From assembly GCA_028564705.1 (NCBI GenBank), contig JAPXFQ010000344.1:811001-875000 (forward strand): 64,000 bases of DNA. The letters are read 5' to 3'. A program made the translations under genes and the position numbers. Position 1 is the first letter of the stretch, and the number at the start of each line of letters is the position of its first letter. This DNA comes from Apricaphanius iberus. Lineage: Eukaryota; Chordata; Actinopteri; Cyprinodontiformes; Aphaniidae. The notes beneath the pieces were generated by a model. The model made no database searches. It was given only the letters and a program-made list of their open reading frames with translations, and was not told the origin of the DNA. Shown one piece after another: positions 44,710 through 56,893 of this stretch.

Positions 44710-47700
44710 CAGTACCCGAACTGACTTGTAGTTAAATGACTGTACTCCACTTAGACTACAATCATGGTTTATTTACTGCATGGATGTTGCGGCATTCTTC
44801 ACAGACGGAGATGTTACAAAGTTTAATAAAGACTCACAGTCCACTGGAAAAACCTGCATCATTTAAGACTTGTTCGTAGTTTCAAAAATCAACAAGTGAC
44901 TAATTAACTCAAAGATGTCCCTTTATTGCAAGATGTTCCAAAAATGCAGTTTCACTGCTCCGTGCATGCCTGTGCAGATGCGCAGGCCTGTCCATTGTGG
45001 GCACAGAGTTACCAAATTTACCAGATGTTTACACGGTTAAAACGGCCGTTTTCCTCTTCAGGCCCGTGTTAACTGTTGCATCTTGACACATTTTGAAAGT
45101 GGTCAATTTGAAAATAGAACCAAATCATATCTTTAGCGGAGCAGTGCTGTGGGACGTTTCTATGACGCGTCTGAGTGTAATGTGCCCCGGTGTAAAGCAC
45201 CTATAGACAATAATGGTGTCTATTAGCCACGGTGACTGGGTCGCTGTTGTAACACAGCACTAATTGATTGTACGATTATATATACGTCTGTCTGAGAGAC
45301 AATCATGGTTTCATGATTATCATGGTGATTTCACATAATTTGATTTTGCAACTATAGTAACATATAAATAACACATAATAAAAGTGTTTTGAACTTCAGA
45401 CATCATTTATCACTGCTTTTCAGAGATACGGCTTAGAAAAATGCATTTGTAAAATAAAATGAATCTCTGTAAGGCTGTAAAAATGTAGCCTCAGTGGTAT
45501 GCATCACGGTGGTCATCATGTTGTGTTAGGGAACTCTTAATGATGGGTTAAGTGCAGTGTTTCCCGGTCAAACTAGTTAACCGTCGCAGCCCTAACTGAA
45601 GCTGGATGGAGAAGGTGGTCTCTGTACAGTTCCAGCCAAACTCCAGAGAAGTTTGCTTATTTTATGTAGGTTAGCAGACCTTGAATGAAACAGCTACCAC
45701 ATGTTTACTGCAAGCTAGAGATAAAACCCTTTTCTTTAGCAGGTTTGTGTTACATTGAGGAATGCAGCAGAGAAAACAAACTAATAAACTGAAGCCGCAC
45801 ACATTTTTTGTAAAGCATTAAGCCCACACAATTTGGTATACATCATCTCAAAATGTCGTCATGATACTTAGATAACTTTGCTTGAAATACTCAATGTATT
45901 TCCATACTCCATGTTTTTTAATATCTCACCCCAGAACAGATCAAACAAGATGATTGTTTTTACATAGTTGGTTATTTTTATCAGTGTGAAAAGAAACCAA
46001 GCCACTCAAAAAAGTTACAAGTTAACTCGATAACTGATTGGGACCAAAGTAAAGAAAGCGGAGGTGTGAAATACTTTGCTTACCTTAAAGGGTGCATGAT
46101 TTATGTATAAAATTCATAACTGAATATAAAAACATATGGCTTAGGGTTTGGGTTAGATCATTTGCTGCTTTTGTGCTCTTAATCAACAATATACTCCTCC
46201 AAATATAATAAAAAATTACCTAAAAAGGTGCTAAAACCATTTGTATCGATTTTGACTGCAGAAGCTTAGTGCTGGTTGTTGGTGATGGTGGCTGTGTAAA
46301 TGATAAAAATTATGCATTGTTATTTTCTAAACTCCTGTTTTCATAGGCAAAAATACATGCAAGCAAGGAAGATATATAATGTGATATTACGCTGCCAATC
46401 AACCGTCTGGTTATCATTTTGTCTGAAGTGTCAGCACTACAGGAACATAATGGCTCTTGTCTCTGCTTCTTAGTCTCCGATCTTCCTGATTACACCCCCC
46501 ACCCCCACCTTTCTCCACATACAAATGTCATCCATTTTTTTGTGCTCCGCAATTAACAAAATACCCTTCTTTAAACAGGAGGGCATCCTGGCCTACTTGT
46601 GGAGCCCTGATCACTCTCTCATAAATCAAATGTAATTTCACTATGGAAATTTGATCTGCTTTATGTGGGGAAAGGAAAGCAGTCTGATACTAATGGGGAA
46701 GGGGTTCTCCTTCTGATACAGTTAACTCCAACACGAATGATTTCATAGGCTTAAGCCAAGTTTAAGTGGCCCATAAATACACTCACTAATTGATACAATA
46801 TAAATATCATAGAATGCTGGCAGGGAAAATAAACTGGTCTCCTTAATACAGTTAATGCTATCCAGAAATGATCTCACAAAAATAAATGCTGTCATGCAGT
46901 AAGATTTTTCAACATTCTAACATTATTTAATGTACTATGCTGAAAGCACTCATCAATCTGAGCTATTTTATACATTAGTAAACGTTTCATACATTTAATA
47001 AATCAAGCTCAGGTTTAGCATTAACAGCAAGGTTCAACATATTGGTGTGGTTTCAGCTGCCTTTCCATGATAACCTTGCACAAATGGGAAACTTTATTTC
47101 GGTATCAATAAACATAAGCCAATAACATTCATAGTTACTGACTTTCAGCTCGTACTGAAAAAGTACTCCAAGATCCTATCACTCGGGCGTTTCTGAAGGG
47201 TAGCATTAGATCCTGCTTTTCTTCAGGTGTCAAAGGTCATGCCCTGAAGCGGAGAAAAGAAGTCAAATATCAGTGAAGAAAATGGATATGAGGGAAGATT
47301 ATATAAACATAAAGGCACACAAAATACAGACATGTTTACACCAAATGTTTAATGTTATCTGTTTAATAAAAACATATTTTAAGCACAAAGATATTCAAAA
47401 GGAGATATTTGTGACAAATTAATGCAGAATCTTATTTTAAGATATTTATTTAATGCTACTGTTTTCTCCCAGGAGATCAGATTCAAATCTGATAACATAT
47501 TTAGAGAGTTTTGTCTTAACAATTTAAAAAAATATAATGCTGAATATATTATAAAGCTTTCTTAATGGTAACACAACAAGCCTTTTATTTTCTACAGAAA
47601 ACACTGCAAAATTCTGTGACAGTGATGTCAATGTCCTAACAGAAAGTGTTGGATGATTATCATCCAAACTGCGGGGAGATGTTTTGTTGCATCAGAAGGG

Positions 47701-49924
47701 TGACACATTGGGGATGATTTTTTAAAAATCTGGTAAGTGGGGTGACTTTAAATTCACTCATTTAGTCTGAATAAGAAACATTTTCTTTAGCTGTCATTTC
47801 ATCGTGACTTTGGTACTAAATAAATGATTCTGGATGAAGCTGGCCGTGGTCCTGAATCTTAATTATGTGCTAACAAATGAGCCAAGGACAGATATTATTT
47901 ACATAGTTAATTACTTTTAGTTCTGTCCCCCACCTTCACATGTACGGCACTATATGGCATTGTAGAATCATACTTAAGTTTGGCATATTGTTTTCTGAAT
48001 GGAAAACAAAAGGAAAATTAATTTTACACTTTTGACAATTTTCAATATGCAGAAAAATTCAATAGCAATATTAGACATACATGGCTGAAAAGAATATTTC
48101 AGTTGTTGTTGTTGTTCTGTTACAAAGGCAAAATAGCTACTCTTCATTTCACTCTTATTCCACTGGGTCGCAATTAAACTAAATTATGAAGTGAAGCTTA
48201 ATGGTTGAGTCTTGCGACATTTGAAAAACCAAATTGATCTTTGGTATTTTGCATTTTTTGAGATCATACTAATTCAGCTGAATATAGAGTGTATTCGCCC
48301 TGGATGTGAACGTAAAATGTAATTTAAACGTTTAAAAACGGTCAGAAAAAGAGATAAACACAATGTTGTTAACACATCACTCATAGTAAGTGCTTTGTGA
48401 ATAATAATGATGCTGTTTTATTTTCTTGTTTATGAATTTCTGAAACTTTGCTAAAGTTAAGACTCTTATGTGGTTTGGAAAATGTGTCTGAATGAATGCA
48501 GAGGAGGGAGTATCTTAAAATTGTGCTCAAACATGAGTACCATTCCTTCTAGATATTTTAGCCGCCTAAGATACTACTCAAGAAAGAGTGCTAAAAAAGG
48601 CTGCGTGGTGAGTACTTGTTTGATACTAATGCCTGATTTACTTTTTACAAAATGAAATAATCAGATAGACAATAACAGAAAGTTATGTGCAAATTCTGGT
48701 GTTTTACAGATTTAAATAAAAACAGATTCAAACCTAAAAGTTGAAGGTGAGAAGTGACACCTTTAGGTTTATGTCCGTGTCTTATGAATTTTTATGTTTT
48801 GTTCGTTTGTCATTCAGTGAAGTTACTTGCAATGGGTTGAGCTTACAGAGATTTTACTTCACCAACTGTTTTTCCCCCAGCATAGCTACCACTTTCCACA
48901 TGGCCAAAATTTATAGTGGTTTTCTCTGCATTTAATGCTCCTTTCTTCGTCTTGGAGGAAGGAAGCGAAGCGGGCTAATCTCTAGGCCATTTTTCTTTCT
49001 TGTAGTCTACTACATGTTATCACACAAAACCTAAAATAATATTTGCCGCCGGTCAAAAATCTGCGTTTCTCTGCGTCAAAATGTGTCTTCAAAAGGAACA
49101 GATATCATATGTTCAATCAATGGCACATTTCAAACAGGAACAGAAAATACCTTTTATTGCTTCATTGACTGTAGGGGACCCATGGACCGGAAGTCGATGG
49201 GCATGACTTCACCTTGGGGATTGTCCGCAACCCCGATCTCATGTTGGCAATACCCCGTCTGAAATAAGCCAATTTAATTCGACTTTGTTCTCCATTTAAC
49301 TATTTTCTAGTCAGGTTAACCTAGCTATCTAACCTGCACTGTAAGTAGGTTAACCGCAGGATTTCCTCATTCACATTCATGCTCAGGTTAGCTAACATTA
49401 TAAGTTAGCAGCTGGCTTTGCCTAACCATAATGAGATGTTGTCAAATATTTGACTAAAGTTAGAAAAGATTGCTATATCGTCATAACATATGTTGGTAAA
49501 AAAAACTTGGCTATATTTAACCAAAGCCAGTAGGTTCGTTCACCACCCTCACAACAATATAAACCAACGAAGCAGCTTTTAGGATAATCAGAGTAAAAAC
49601 ATTTGTCATGTTTTGAATGTAAACCTGATTTACGAATGAACCTAATGTTATACTTTATATAAAGTCAAAATTTGTTTAACAACGTAAGACTAAACAGTTA
49701 CCTTGTGTCCAGGTGCACCTTTCAGTGAGCCAGTTTTCACATGTATTTCTGGGTCAGCGGCGGTTCCTCTTCCCATTTTATTTATTTTGGGCCAGTAATG
49801 TTAAGGCAGTAACTAATTGGTTGTTAGTACTATCGGCCTACCAATTAATCTGTTATTTTCTAGTGCCGATTCGACATCTCCACACTCATACCTCATTTTA
49901 TTTTAAGAATTACTATGTTGTCGG
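44710..49924. other. Long unassigned AT-rich interval
   Basis: No gene or confident repeat over about 5.2 kb. CTAGTTAACCGTCGCAGCCC TAACTG at 45571-45596 resembles the terminus of a hAT element of the TAGGGCTGCGACGG type, without a visible partner. A C-rich run lies at 46494-46510. The stretch 46560-46900 is unrepeated and could be a conserved noncoding element. Confidence 0.4.
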
Positions 49925-50375
49925 TTAGGATGATGCTCCTGGTGACTGAGCACCATGTCCTGTTGTCAATTTCTTAATTTTCTCTCATGTACTCTTACAT
50001 CAGTTCTTTGGGGTTTTTTTTGTGTCTCTGATCTGTCTTCTCAGACCCCCAGACGGTCATGGCAGATGACCGCTTGTACTGAGCCAGGTTTTGCTGGAGG
50101 TTTCTTCCTGTTAAAGGGGAGTTTTTCCTCTCCACTGTCGCTACATGCTTGCTCAGTATAAGGGATTGGTGAGGAATCACTGTGGTTGGAGTCTACATGA
50201 TCCGGGCACAACCTCACATTGATGACTCATCATAATCTGTTGGAATTCCTTACATAGAAAACTTTTAACTGATTGGAATGTTTATACAATTGTACTGAAA
50301 TTACTTTTCTTGTTTTCTTGAGATTACATCTGTTGTGAATTGGTGCTATAGAAATAAACTGAAATGAATTGAAAA
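49925..50375 (+). repeat. L2-type LINE 3' tail
   Basis: CCAGACGGTCATGGCAGATG, GGTTTCTTCCTGTTAAAGG, CTTGCTCAGTATAAGGGATT, and at the end GATTACATCTGTTGTGAATT and AATAAACTGAAATGAATTGA match the tail of the element at 3785-4052. Some 3' UTR precedes it; no ORF2 part remains. Confidence 0.85.
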
Positions 50376-50989
50376 AACTATCTGGTTCTTTCTCTACGAC
50401 TGGTTCTGGCTTCCAAGCTCCATCAACTTCCTCCTGCAGCAATCCCGTCCATTCTCACTTGGTCTCCATTGATACTCACCGTCCTGGACTCACTCTTCTG
50501 TGCCTTCATTATAAGCATTGCTCCTGTCTACCATTTGTCACCTTCCAGTAAGCTAGTCACTCTCAGACCCTCCTTAATAATGACTAATCTCCAGCTCACC
50601 TTCTCAGCTCACCTTCAGTCTCCAGTTCAGCCAGCACACCGGTCATCCTCCAGCTCCAGTCAATCTCCCATGGTGTTTCGGATTCATCAGCAGTGAAACC
50701 ATTTATCATTACAAGATTCTTCCAGACTATTTTCCTTCACTCATTATCTGTGCACCTCAGTGCTCCAGCTCCCGATCCCTTAGAGTTCCTTGCAGTTTCC
50801 CAGCACCTCCTGGATCCACCTTCATAATCATTTTAAAATATTTTGGGTCTCCTGAGAGTTTTGTGCAGGTGTGTCAAACCAATACCAAAAATAAAGACAC
50901 CTAAGTAAATGTAACAGAATAATTACAATCAGTTATTATGCACTCGGAAGGTTTGTATTTTTATAGTTATGAATATCTTCTGTATTTCA
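50376..50989. other. Pyrimidine-rich unassigned interval
   Basis: Bases 50390-50820 are strongly C/T-biased on the plus strand with many CTCCAG-type words, and an AATAAA lies near 50888. It could be part of a retroelement LTR or UTR, but no second copy or coding part is present. Confidence 0.35.
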
Positions 50990-51290
50990 GCACCTCTCCT
51001 GTTTTTTATGTAAGTAGTTGATTGCTTTCTAGCTATCAAAGTTATTTTTGATAACTTTCAATGCTTTTATCATATGTTCTTTATTTTTGACGATTATGAT
51101 GCTTAATAACTTTTCGTTATTTTTGTTTCTCTAATGATTTATTTGTATGCTTTTCATGCCACATTCTCACTGATTTTGCTTTTCTTGCTTTTATATGTTT
51201 TGCTTGTTTCTTTATCACCGAATCATGTAAAGCACCTTGAATTATTTTGTTTATGAAAGAGTGATATACAAGTAAAATTGCCTTGCCTTT
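50990..51290 (+). repeat. LINE 3' tail with GCCTT end
   Basis: AAAGCACCTTGAATTATTTT, GATATACAAGTAAAATTGCC and TTGCCTTTTG form the well-known fish LINE end of the AAATTGCCTTGCCTT type. The upstream T-rich 200 bases are probably its 3' UTR. Confidence 0.6.
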
Positions 51291-52423
51291 TGTAATGAAA
51301 AAGCAACTTTGGATGTCAGCATCTATGACAAAACATAGCAAGAAACTAATTTGAGAACTAAAGTGAAAATTACAATTCCATAACCATAAATGTTTGAGAA
51401 TGTATTTCTTTGTAGAAATGGGAAACTAGAACTCTTTGAAAGATAATGTTCATTTTTTGAGCTTACTTCTTTTTAGATTTTTTGTTTTTCTTGACTGTAT
51501 TTTATGTAAAATTGACTTTTTCAGTGAATAGGAATAATTACATACTGGGATGGTTTTAAAATATTTTTTGCTTTATTTTCCATTTGATCAATTGTTAAGT
51601 CACAATATCTGCATGTGTTATCAAAGAATGTCGTTGGAATCAACAGACCAAAAAAACGTGTGTTGTGATTTAAAATATGAATGATCAAAAATGACCATGC
51701 CTTAATGTTTTGTTCACTTTCGCCTCTTGGTAAGTATATAACTTATCATTCATTGTAAGATGTGACGTAATTAAGACACAAAAGGTTGTTACTTTTAAGA
51801 ACAAAAAAAAAAACAGCTCCATTTCATCTAATTTTGAATTATGCATCAAAACACACAGAACCTGCTGCTGAGATGAAAAAATAAGTCTTAATATTACAAT
51901 ATCCAAGATTGAGTTTGTTTCACTTGATTCAGGCAAGCTATTGAAGGTCATCATCCTTATTTCCATTTTGATTCAATACAATAAAAATATTGTCATACTA
52001 CAATTGAGCTCTTCTGAGTAATATCCATTTCTAATAGCTTTTTGGTTCAGTGGATGACTTGGGTTGGGATAAGGAAAATCTATCTTTCAGGAATTACTTT
52101 ATGAGTTATTCCAGCAAAAGTATGCAGATGGAAGTTTCAAACCTGAACACATGAAAATAATATTTTTTGAGATATTAAGAAAAAAACATTTCCTTTTCTT
52201 GTCCTGCCAAGTAGAAGCAGGTTTAGTAGTAATGGAGCCTGAAAGCAGAACAGGCATGAAGTCGGCCACTAACCTACTTTGTAACCTATTCTGAACTTGT
52301 ATTTGTCTTCTTGTTGCTTTTTGATGCTAAGAAGTCTGTCAAGTAGTTTGAGTTTATTTCATAGAAGACCAATTAGGTTTTTGCAAGTGTTTGTCTGTCA
52401 TTTAGAAACATAACTCAAAATGT
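51291..52423. other. Unassigned AT-rich interval
   Basis: No gene or confident repeat is seen. Confidence 0.45.
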
Positions 52424-52566
52424 TTTTGATGGATATTGATAGAATTTTCAGGAAATCTCTATAATATGACCAGGACCAAGTCATTAGAATTTGAGGGTGA
52501 TCTGTCTGGGGTAGGGGGACTGAGCTGCCTCGGCAGAGGTCTGCGCTGTCCGAGTGCTTTTGTAGT
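52424..52566 (+). repeat. Dispersed vertebrate repeat fragment
   Basis: GATGGATATTGATAGAATTT, TCAGGAAATCTC, GAATTTGAGGGTGATC and TCGGCAGAGGTCTGCGCTGT CCGAGTGC, in that order, match a repeat found in many vertebrate genomes. Its last block also occurs at 7690-7735. Confidence 0.55.
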
Positions 52567-52747
52567 TTTATATATGTAAAGGTCCTAAAGCCCAGTTGGC
52601 TGTCACTCACCTCACCAGAGAACATCACTACCCAGTGTAAGATAATACATACTGAGAAAGATATAAAATAAAATAGGAGCAAAATGTTTGACTCAAGTAT
52701 CTGACAGTAGACAGGATTTATTTTTTAATGTGTTCTGCCTCAAATCA

Positions 52748-53145
52748 TAGACAAATCAACCTTTATTTATAAAATGCTTTTTATACAAAGTTGCAACTCA
52801 AAGTGCTGCACAGATTTACCCCACATAAAACCTTGACCAAAGAATCAAAAGTATGATCTCAAACTATAACCCTCCCTCCCCGACCCAACACCCATGAATG
52901 CACACACTTAAAGCAACAGTAAAAAAAGAAAAAAGAAGACATTGGGCCGAGTACAGATGATCCAGGTCAGATAAGGAAATGCCATCAGAGGAGCCATCTG
53001 CATCAGCAGCCAAAGCACTGACAAAGGGCACACAGGGGAGGGGAGGCCAAGACCAACAACTCCACGCAAGCGATGCCGCTCCCAATGTAGAGGGCTGCCA
53101 AAGAGGAAACACTGGAAGAATGATTAGAATAACAGGTTAAAATAG
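52748..53145 (-). repeat. LINE 3' tail, same family as the insert in the translin copy
   Basis: AATCAACCTTTATTTATAAA, ACTCAAAGTGCTGCACAGAT, GGGCCGAGTACAGATGATCC, GGAGCCATCTGCATCAGCAG and GAGGAAACACTGGAAGAATG reproduce the blocks at 5250-5650 in order. Confidence 0.82.
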
Positions 53146-53428
53146 AAAAAGAAACAGTGGATATATATGATATAATAAATATAAGATTAAATTGTAAAAC
53201 ACTGATAAAATGTAATCTAAACTATAAAACTATAATAAATGGCATTCTGGCAGTATGGCACTCATACAGAGAGTACCAAGTAAAAGCAGATGTACTTTCT
53301 AAAGTGGAGTATTATGGCTACAGTACCCTACATATATATTTATATATAAATATATGTGTTTCTTTTTGCATTTTTTGGACTTATTTTTCCACACTCTTCA
53401 GTTTAAGATTACAAGAAATGCAAACTGT

Positions 53429-54137
53429 CAGTGCTGGGCAAGTTACAAAGAAATTACAATATAGTTCACGTTACTAGTTACAATGTAAAAAATGTAATAT
53501 GTTTGCATTACATATGTCTGTATTAAAAATGTAACTGAGTTACACTACTTTGTTACTTTTGGCAAAATATCTTAAATATCTAACACGACTTCTAACCACT
53601 GTAACTTATCTGTTTACATTTTACACAAGTGTCACACCATAAATACTGTATTTTAAACACGATTTTATTAAAATTAAGTCTCTAGTTCCTTTGCATGCCT
53701 TCTATTTAATGGTAATGTTTGTTAAATCTAATCAAAAGAAGGTGCTGAAAGTGCTCATCACAAAGATGGTTGACAAAGATGAGACTCTGAAGTCTGAAGT
53801 GCTACAACAGATGGTTAGGAAAACAGTGTGAATAATGCTGCTGTTTAAATGTACAGTCGATCTTTTCCTGAGCCGTCCTGATTCTCTGATGTTTTAGTTT
53901 TGAGCAACAGGAAGTGGATGGTGGATCTTGTTCTACCGTATCCAACTGGATTTGGTCTGTTGCATTAGTTGGCCAGAAAAAACATTTAAAATGCATTTGT
54001 AACTTGAGTTAGGGAAATTGTAACTAGTACTATTTTGCTGTATATTTTGTGGATACCGCATTACATTACTGAGTCACTGAAAAAAGTTATCTATTCCTGT
54101 AACTCATTACTTTTGTAATGCATTACTACCAACACTG
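53429..54137. mobile_element. hAT-type MITE with 8-bp duplication
   Basis: The left end CAGTGCTGGGCAAGTTAC and the complement of the right end CAGTGTTGGTAGTAATGC share the CAGTG(C/T)TGG terminus. Sub-terminal sequence on both sides is rich in GTTACTTT / GTAACT words. Flanks are CAAACTGT (53421-53428) and CAAATGGT (54138-54145), an 8-base duplication with two mismatches. The 709-base element has no transposase frame. Confidence 0.82.
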
Positions 54138-54145
54138 CAAATGGT

Positions 54146-54742
54146 TCTGTGGAAACTGCTTTATCCTGGTTTTTGCTGAAGCAGGTTGTCCCTTTCTCTA
54201 TGCGTACTGATGGCAGCCAAAGCACTGTCTCCAATAACGCTGGCAACACGTATGTCAAATGTGGTCAGCTCTGTGGTGACATAGGATGCGTGTTCCGCCC
54301 GGGCTTCAGCGGAGCTGGGGCTACAGTGCATCTGGCGTTGGATTATGGACTATGGTCTCCGATCTGACGGAGGACAGAGTGGATTACGTGTTCGGCCTGG
54401 CCTCCGGTAGACCGGGGACCGCTGCACTGGGGGTTTGGTGAGCTACAGATACAGTCTAGCTATGGCGGAGGGATCCATAAACAGCAGCAAGCCTCTCATA
54501 AACACTGGCTCCTCGCCGCCTGGAGAACGTGACCTGCTCGCCCAGTTTGTGCCGTGAAGGTCCAAGCTTCGCCTGCCGAAACACCAACTACATTTCTGAC
54601 CAGCTGTCCATCTGTCTGCGGTTCGTAAAAGTTTATCATATTTGAGCAGCGTGGGACTTGGTGCGGGAGCTGCTACCAGGAAACCAGGTGAGGAGGCCGT
54701 TTCAAGGCTGATTTCAAGGATGAGAGGTGCTTTTGCAGCAAC
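54146..54742. other. GC-rich block of unknown nature
   Basis: This block is much richer in GC and CpG than its surroundings and lies between a hAT-type MITE and a histone-type 3' stem-loop. Frames on both strands are short, the longest being 108 codons on the minus strand (54769-54443). No domain is recognised in any frame, and none of the five histone families can be read upstream of the stem-loop. It may be a decayed gene, an LTR or untranslated part of an unrecognised element. Confidence 0.45.
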
Positions 54743-54766
54743 AACGGCTCTTTTAAGAGCCACCCA
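54743..54766 (+). promoter_or_regulatory. Histone mRNA 3' stem-loop, orphan
   Basis: GGCTCTTTTAAGAGCC at 54746-54761 folds as a 6-bp stem with a TTTA loop and is followed by ACCCA and preceded by AAC. This is the exact consensus bound by SLBP and used to cut replication-dependent histone pre-mRNAs, flanks included. The purine-rich downstream element usually found 10-15 bases later (AAAGAG type) is not convincing here; CTCTTTAGAGC is present instead. No histone coding sequence is found within the window. Confidence 0.75.
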
Positions 54767-54774
54767 CAAACCTC

Positions 54775-55241
54775 TTTAGAGCATTCCTGTCTAAACAGTT
54801 TATTTTTTTATTTCTGTCTCTGTATAGCAAACTTCTTGTGTCATGTAGCTCGGGGTGATTAGCCACGATGTTTATCAGTATTTCCTCCATGTCCTGCTGA
54901 GGCTTTGACTCCATGACAGTCACAGAATCACTGAAACTCTGTCCCCTGATTGGTTGTCGAGGCTCGATTTGACGCTGGAGTTCAGATTTTTCCAACTCGA
55001 GCGATAGACGCCATGAGCGCGAATGCACAAAATGCACCACATAAAATGGAGCGCGAATTTTCCATCGCATCTGTAGCGCGAATTGTTCGCGCAAATCAGG
55101 CAGAAAAGCTTTTTTCGTGACGCAAATCTGCTTCTGAAGTGTCGCGGGACCCCAAGTAGCGCTTCATCGCGCTCCTCCATTGATTTTACATGTAAACCTG
55201 AAGCTCTAGTCGCTCCTATCGCGTTTGGTCTGGACACACCG
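54775..55241 (-). pseudogene. PIF/Harbinger element end with MADF-protein fragment
   Basis: The complement begins CGGTGTGTCCAGACCAAACG at 55241 with TAA just outside (55242-55244), the same kind of terminus and 3-base target as the Harbinger element at 23908. Further in, a minus-strand frame has MEEILINIVANHPELHDTRS and LLYRDRNKK (about 54895-54800), the start of a MADF DNA-binding domain of the accessory protein carried by fish Harbinger transposons. The match stops near 54780, next to the histone stem-loop, and the other terminus is absent, so the element is truncated. Confidence 0.68.
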
Positions 55242-55479
55242 TAAGGCTGCTTTTCTACACCACAGGATGCCAGTATTTGTTTTTTGCATTTCTTACATTT
55301 AGCTAAGATTACAGAATCTTTAAATGCTATAATATGCAAATACTAGTGAATTGTTTTTCTTGATCTATTCAGCATTTGAGTTACCTCTTACTCACAACAA
55401 CAAGTAGATAGTCTAAATTGGCTTCAGCAATTTTACATCTGTAAGTTTATAAGCAATAGCAGTAATAACCTTTGCCGAA
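55242..55479. other. Short unassigned interval
   Basis: No gene or repeat is recognised. Confidence 0.4.
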
Positions 55480-55600
55480 CTGTCCAGGGTGTACACTGCC
55501 TCTCTACAACTGATTCCTGGAGATAAGCAACAGCAACCCCACCCACGGCACAACCTTGCAAAGGATGGACAGCAAAGATAATGGATTGGTGAATGGAGAG
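55480..55600 (+). repeat. Fish tRNA-derived SINE, 3' part
   Basis: ACTGTCCAGGGTGTACACTG, CCTCTCTACAACTGATTCC, TGGAGATAAGCAACAGCAAC and a trailing GGATGGACAGC match the last third of the SINE at 39960-40066. Confidence 0.65.
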
Positions 55601-56893
55601 ATAATAATGGATAATACCTCTACAGGAAGAAGGGTACAAAAGATAGAAAAGACGTGTGTTAAATGGCCTGGGATAGCCAATCAAACCCAGGACAGCTGCA
55701 TTGACAACTTTTGCCACCATATGTGGTGCGCCTGCTTTATCACTGAACCATGCAGTGTTCCAACATTTATTGTTTTTTTTTATCCAAGCATGCAGCTAAC
55801 ACTTGAGTGTGGGGTACAAGCCTCACAATAATTTCAATATTTCGGGGTATCTATTTTGAGGTATACCTTTTAAAAGTCCATTTAGCACATTTGAAAACTA
55901 AAGCACCGAAATATTCCATGCATTGAGTATAATAGGAATTTTATGGAAGTCTGGGTATTTTGTTTCCTCAGGCCAAAAGCTGCCTTTGCCTGATTAGGTC
56001 TGCCTCTGTTGCCAAGCCGGGAGATGTTTACAGTGCAACTTTCTGCATTAGTTAAATGACAACTAAGACAAATGAGAGAATACTTCTGCACACATGTGTT
56101 TCATAAACAGGCAACATTTCAGTGTGAATGGACATAAATGGATGTCTGAGTTAATGATTTTAGTTCTGAATAATAACAACTTGAATATAAAACAAATCAT
56201 TTGGTATGTTAAATGTCTTACAGCAGAATCGTTGATTTTGTCTTTACAGAAGCCTCCTCTAGCACAGACAGTACTATTCAATTTATAGTTGTGGATATAC
56301 ATATTCCCTCATCCACTTCGGCAGTCTTGCTCCATAGAAATTTTTCATTAGATAAATATGATAATATTGGGTTTTATATCTATCTCTGTTTGACTTTAGT
56401 GTTTTGAGAAGATTCACACATTTCTTACAATAAATCATTTGAATTGTTGTTTTATATAAAAAAGCTGATTGCATTTACAGTCCACATAAGACAATAATAT
56501 ATGCTCTGTTTGTCAGTAGCATTTGTAATGAGTTATTGACTGCCAAGTCCAAACTACAATTACAATGGAAATCAATTTTAATATATTAGATTATGTTTTA
56601 AATTCAAGAAAGAGTTTCTCTGTTCACTGCAGAGATGTCTCCTGAAGGGAATGACGTCTTCATAGGAGTACACAGGAACCATCTAAATTAGTTTATTTTA
56701 ATGAAATCAAACACATATGACTTTACATTTGCAAAACATACTTTAACAGTAATGTAGTGTGAAAAAGATGGGCAAAATACCTAGCAGCGATCCGTTGTAT
56801 TATTGACTATGTGGAGATAGGAACTGAAAGAACAGTTATTTTCATCTGTTTTCTTATTTATCCATGCCAGTTGCTTAATATTGACATGTTCTG
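55601..56893. other. Unassigned interval
   Basis: No gene or confident repeat is seen. Confidence 0.45.

Noticed and set aside
54300..54745. A histone gene ending at the stem-loop
   Set aside because: I compared the three plus-strand frames by eye with the C-terminal ends of H1, H2A, H2B, H3 and H4 and saw no match.
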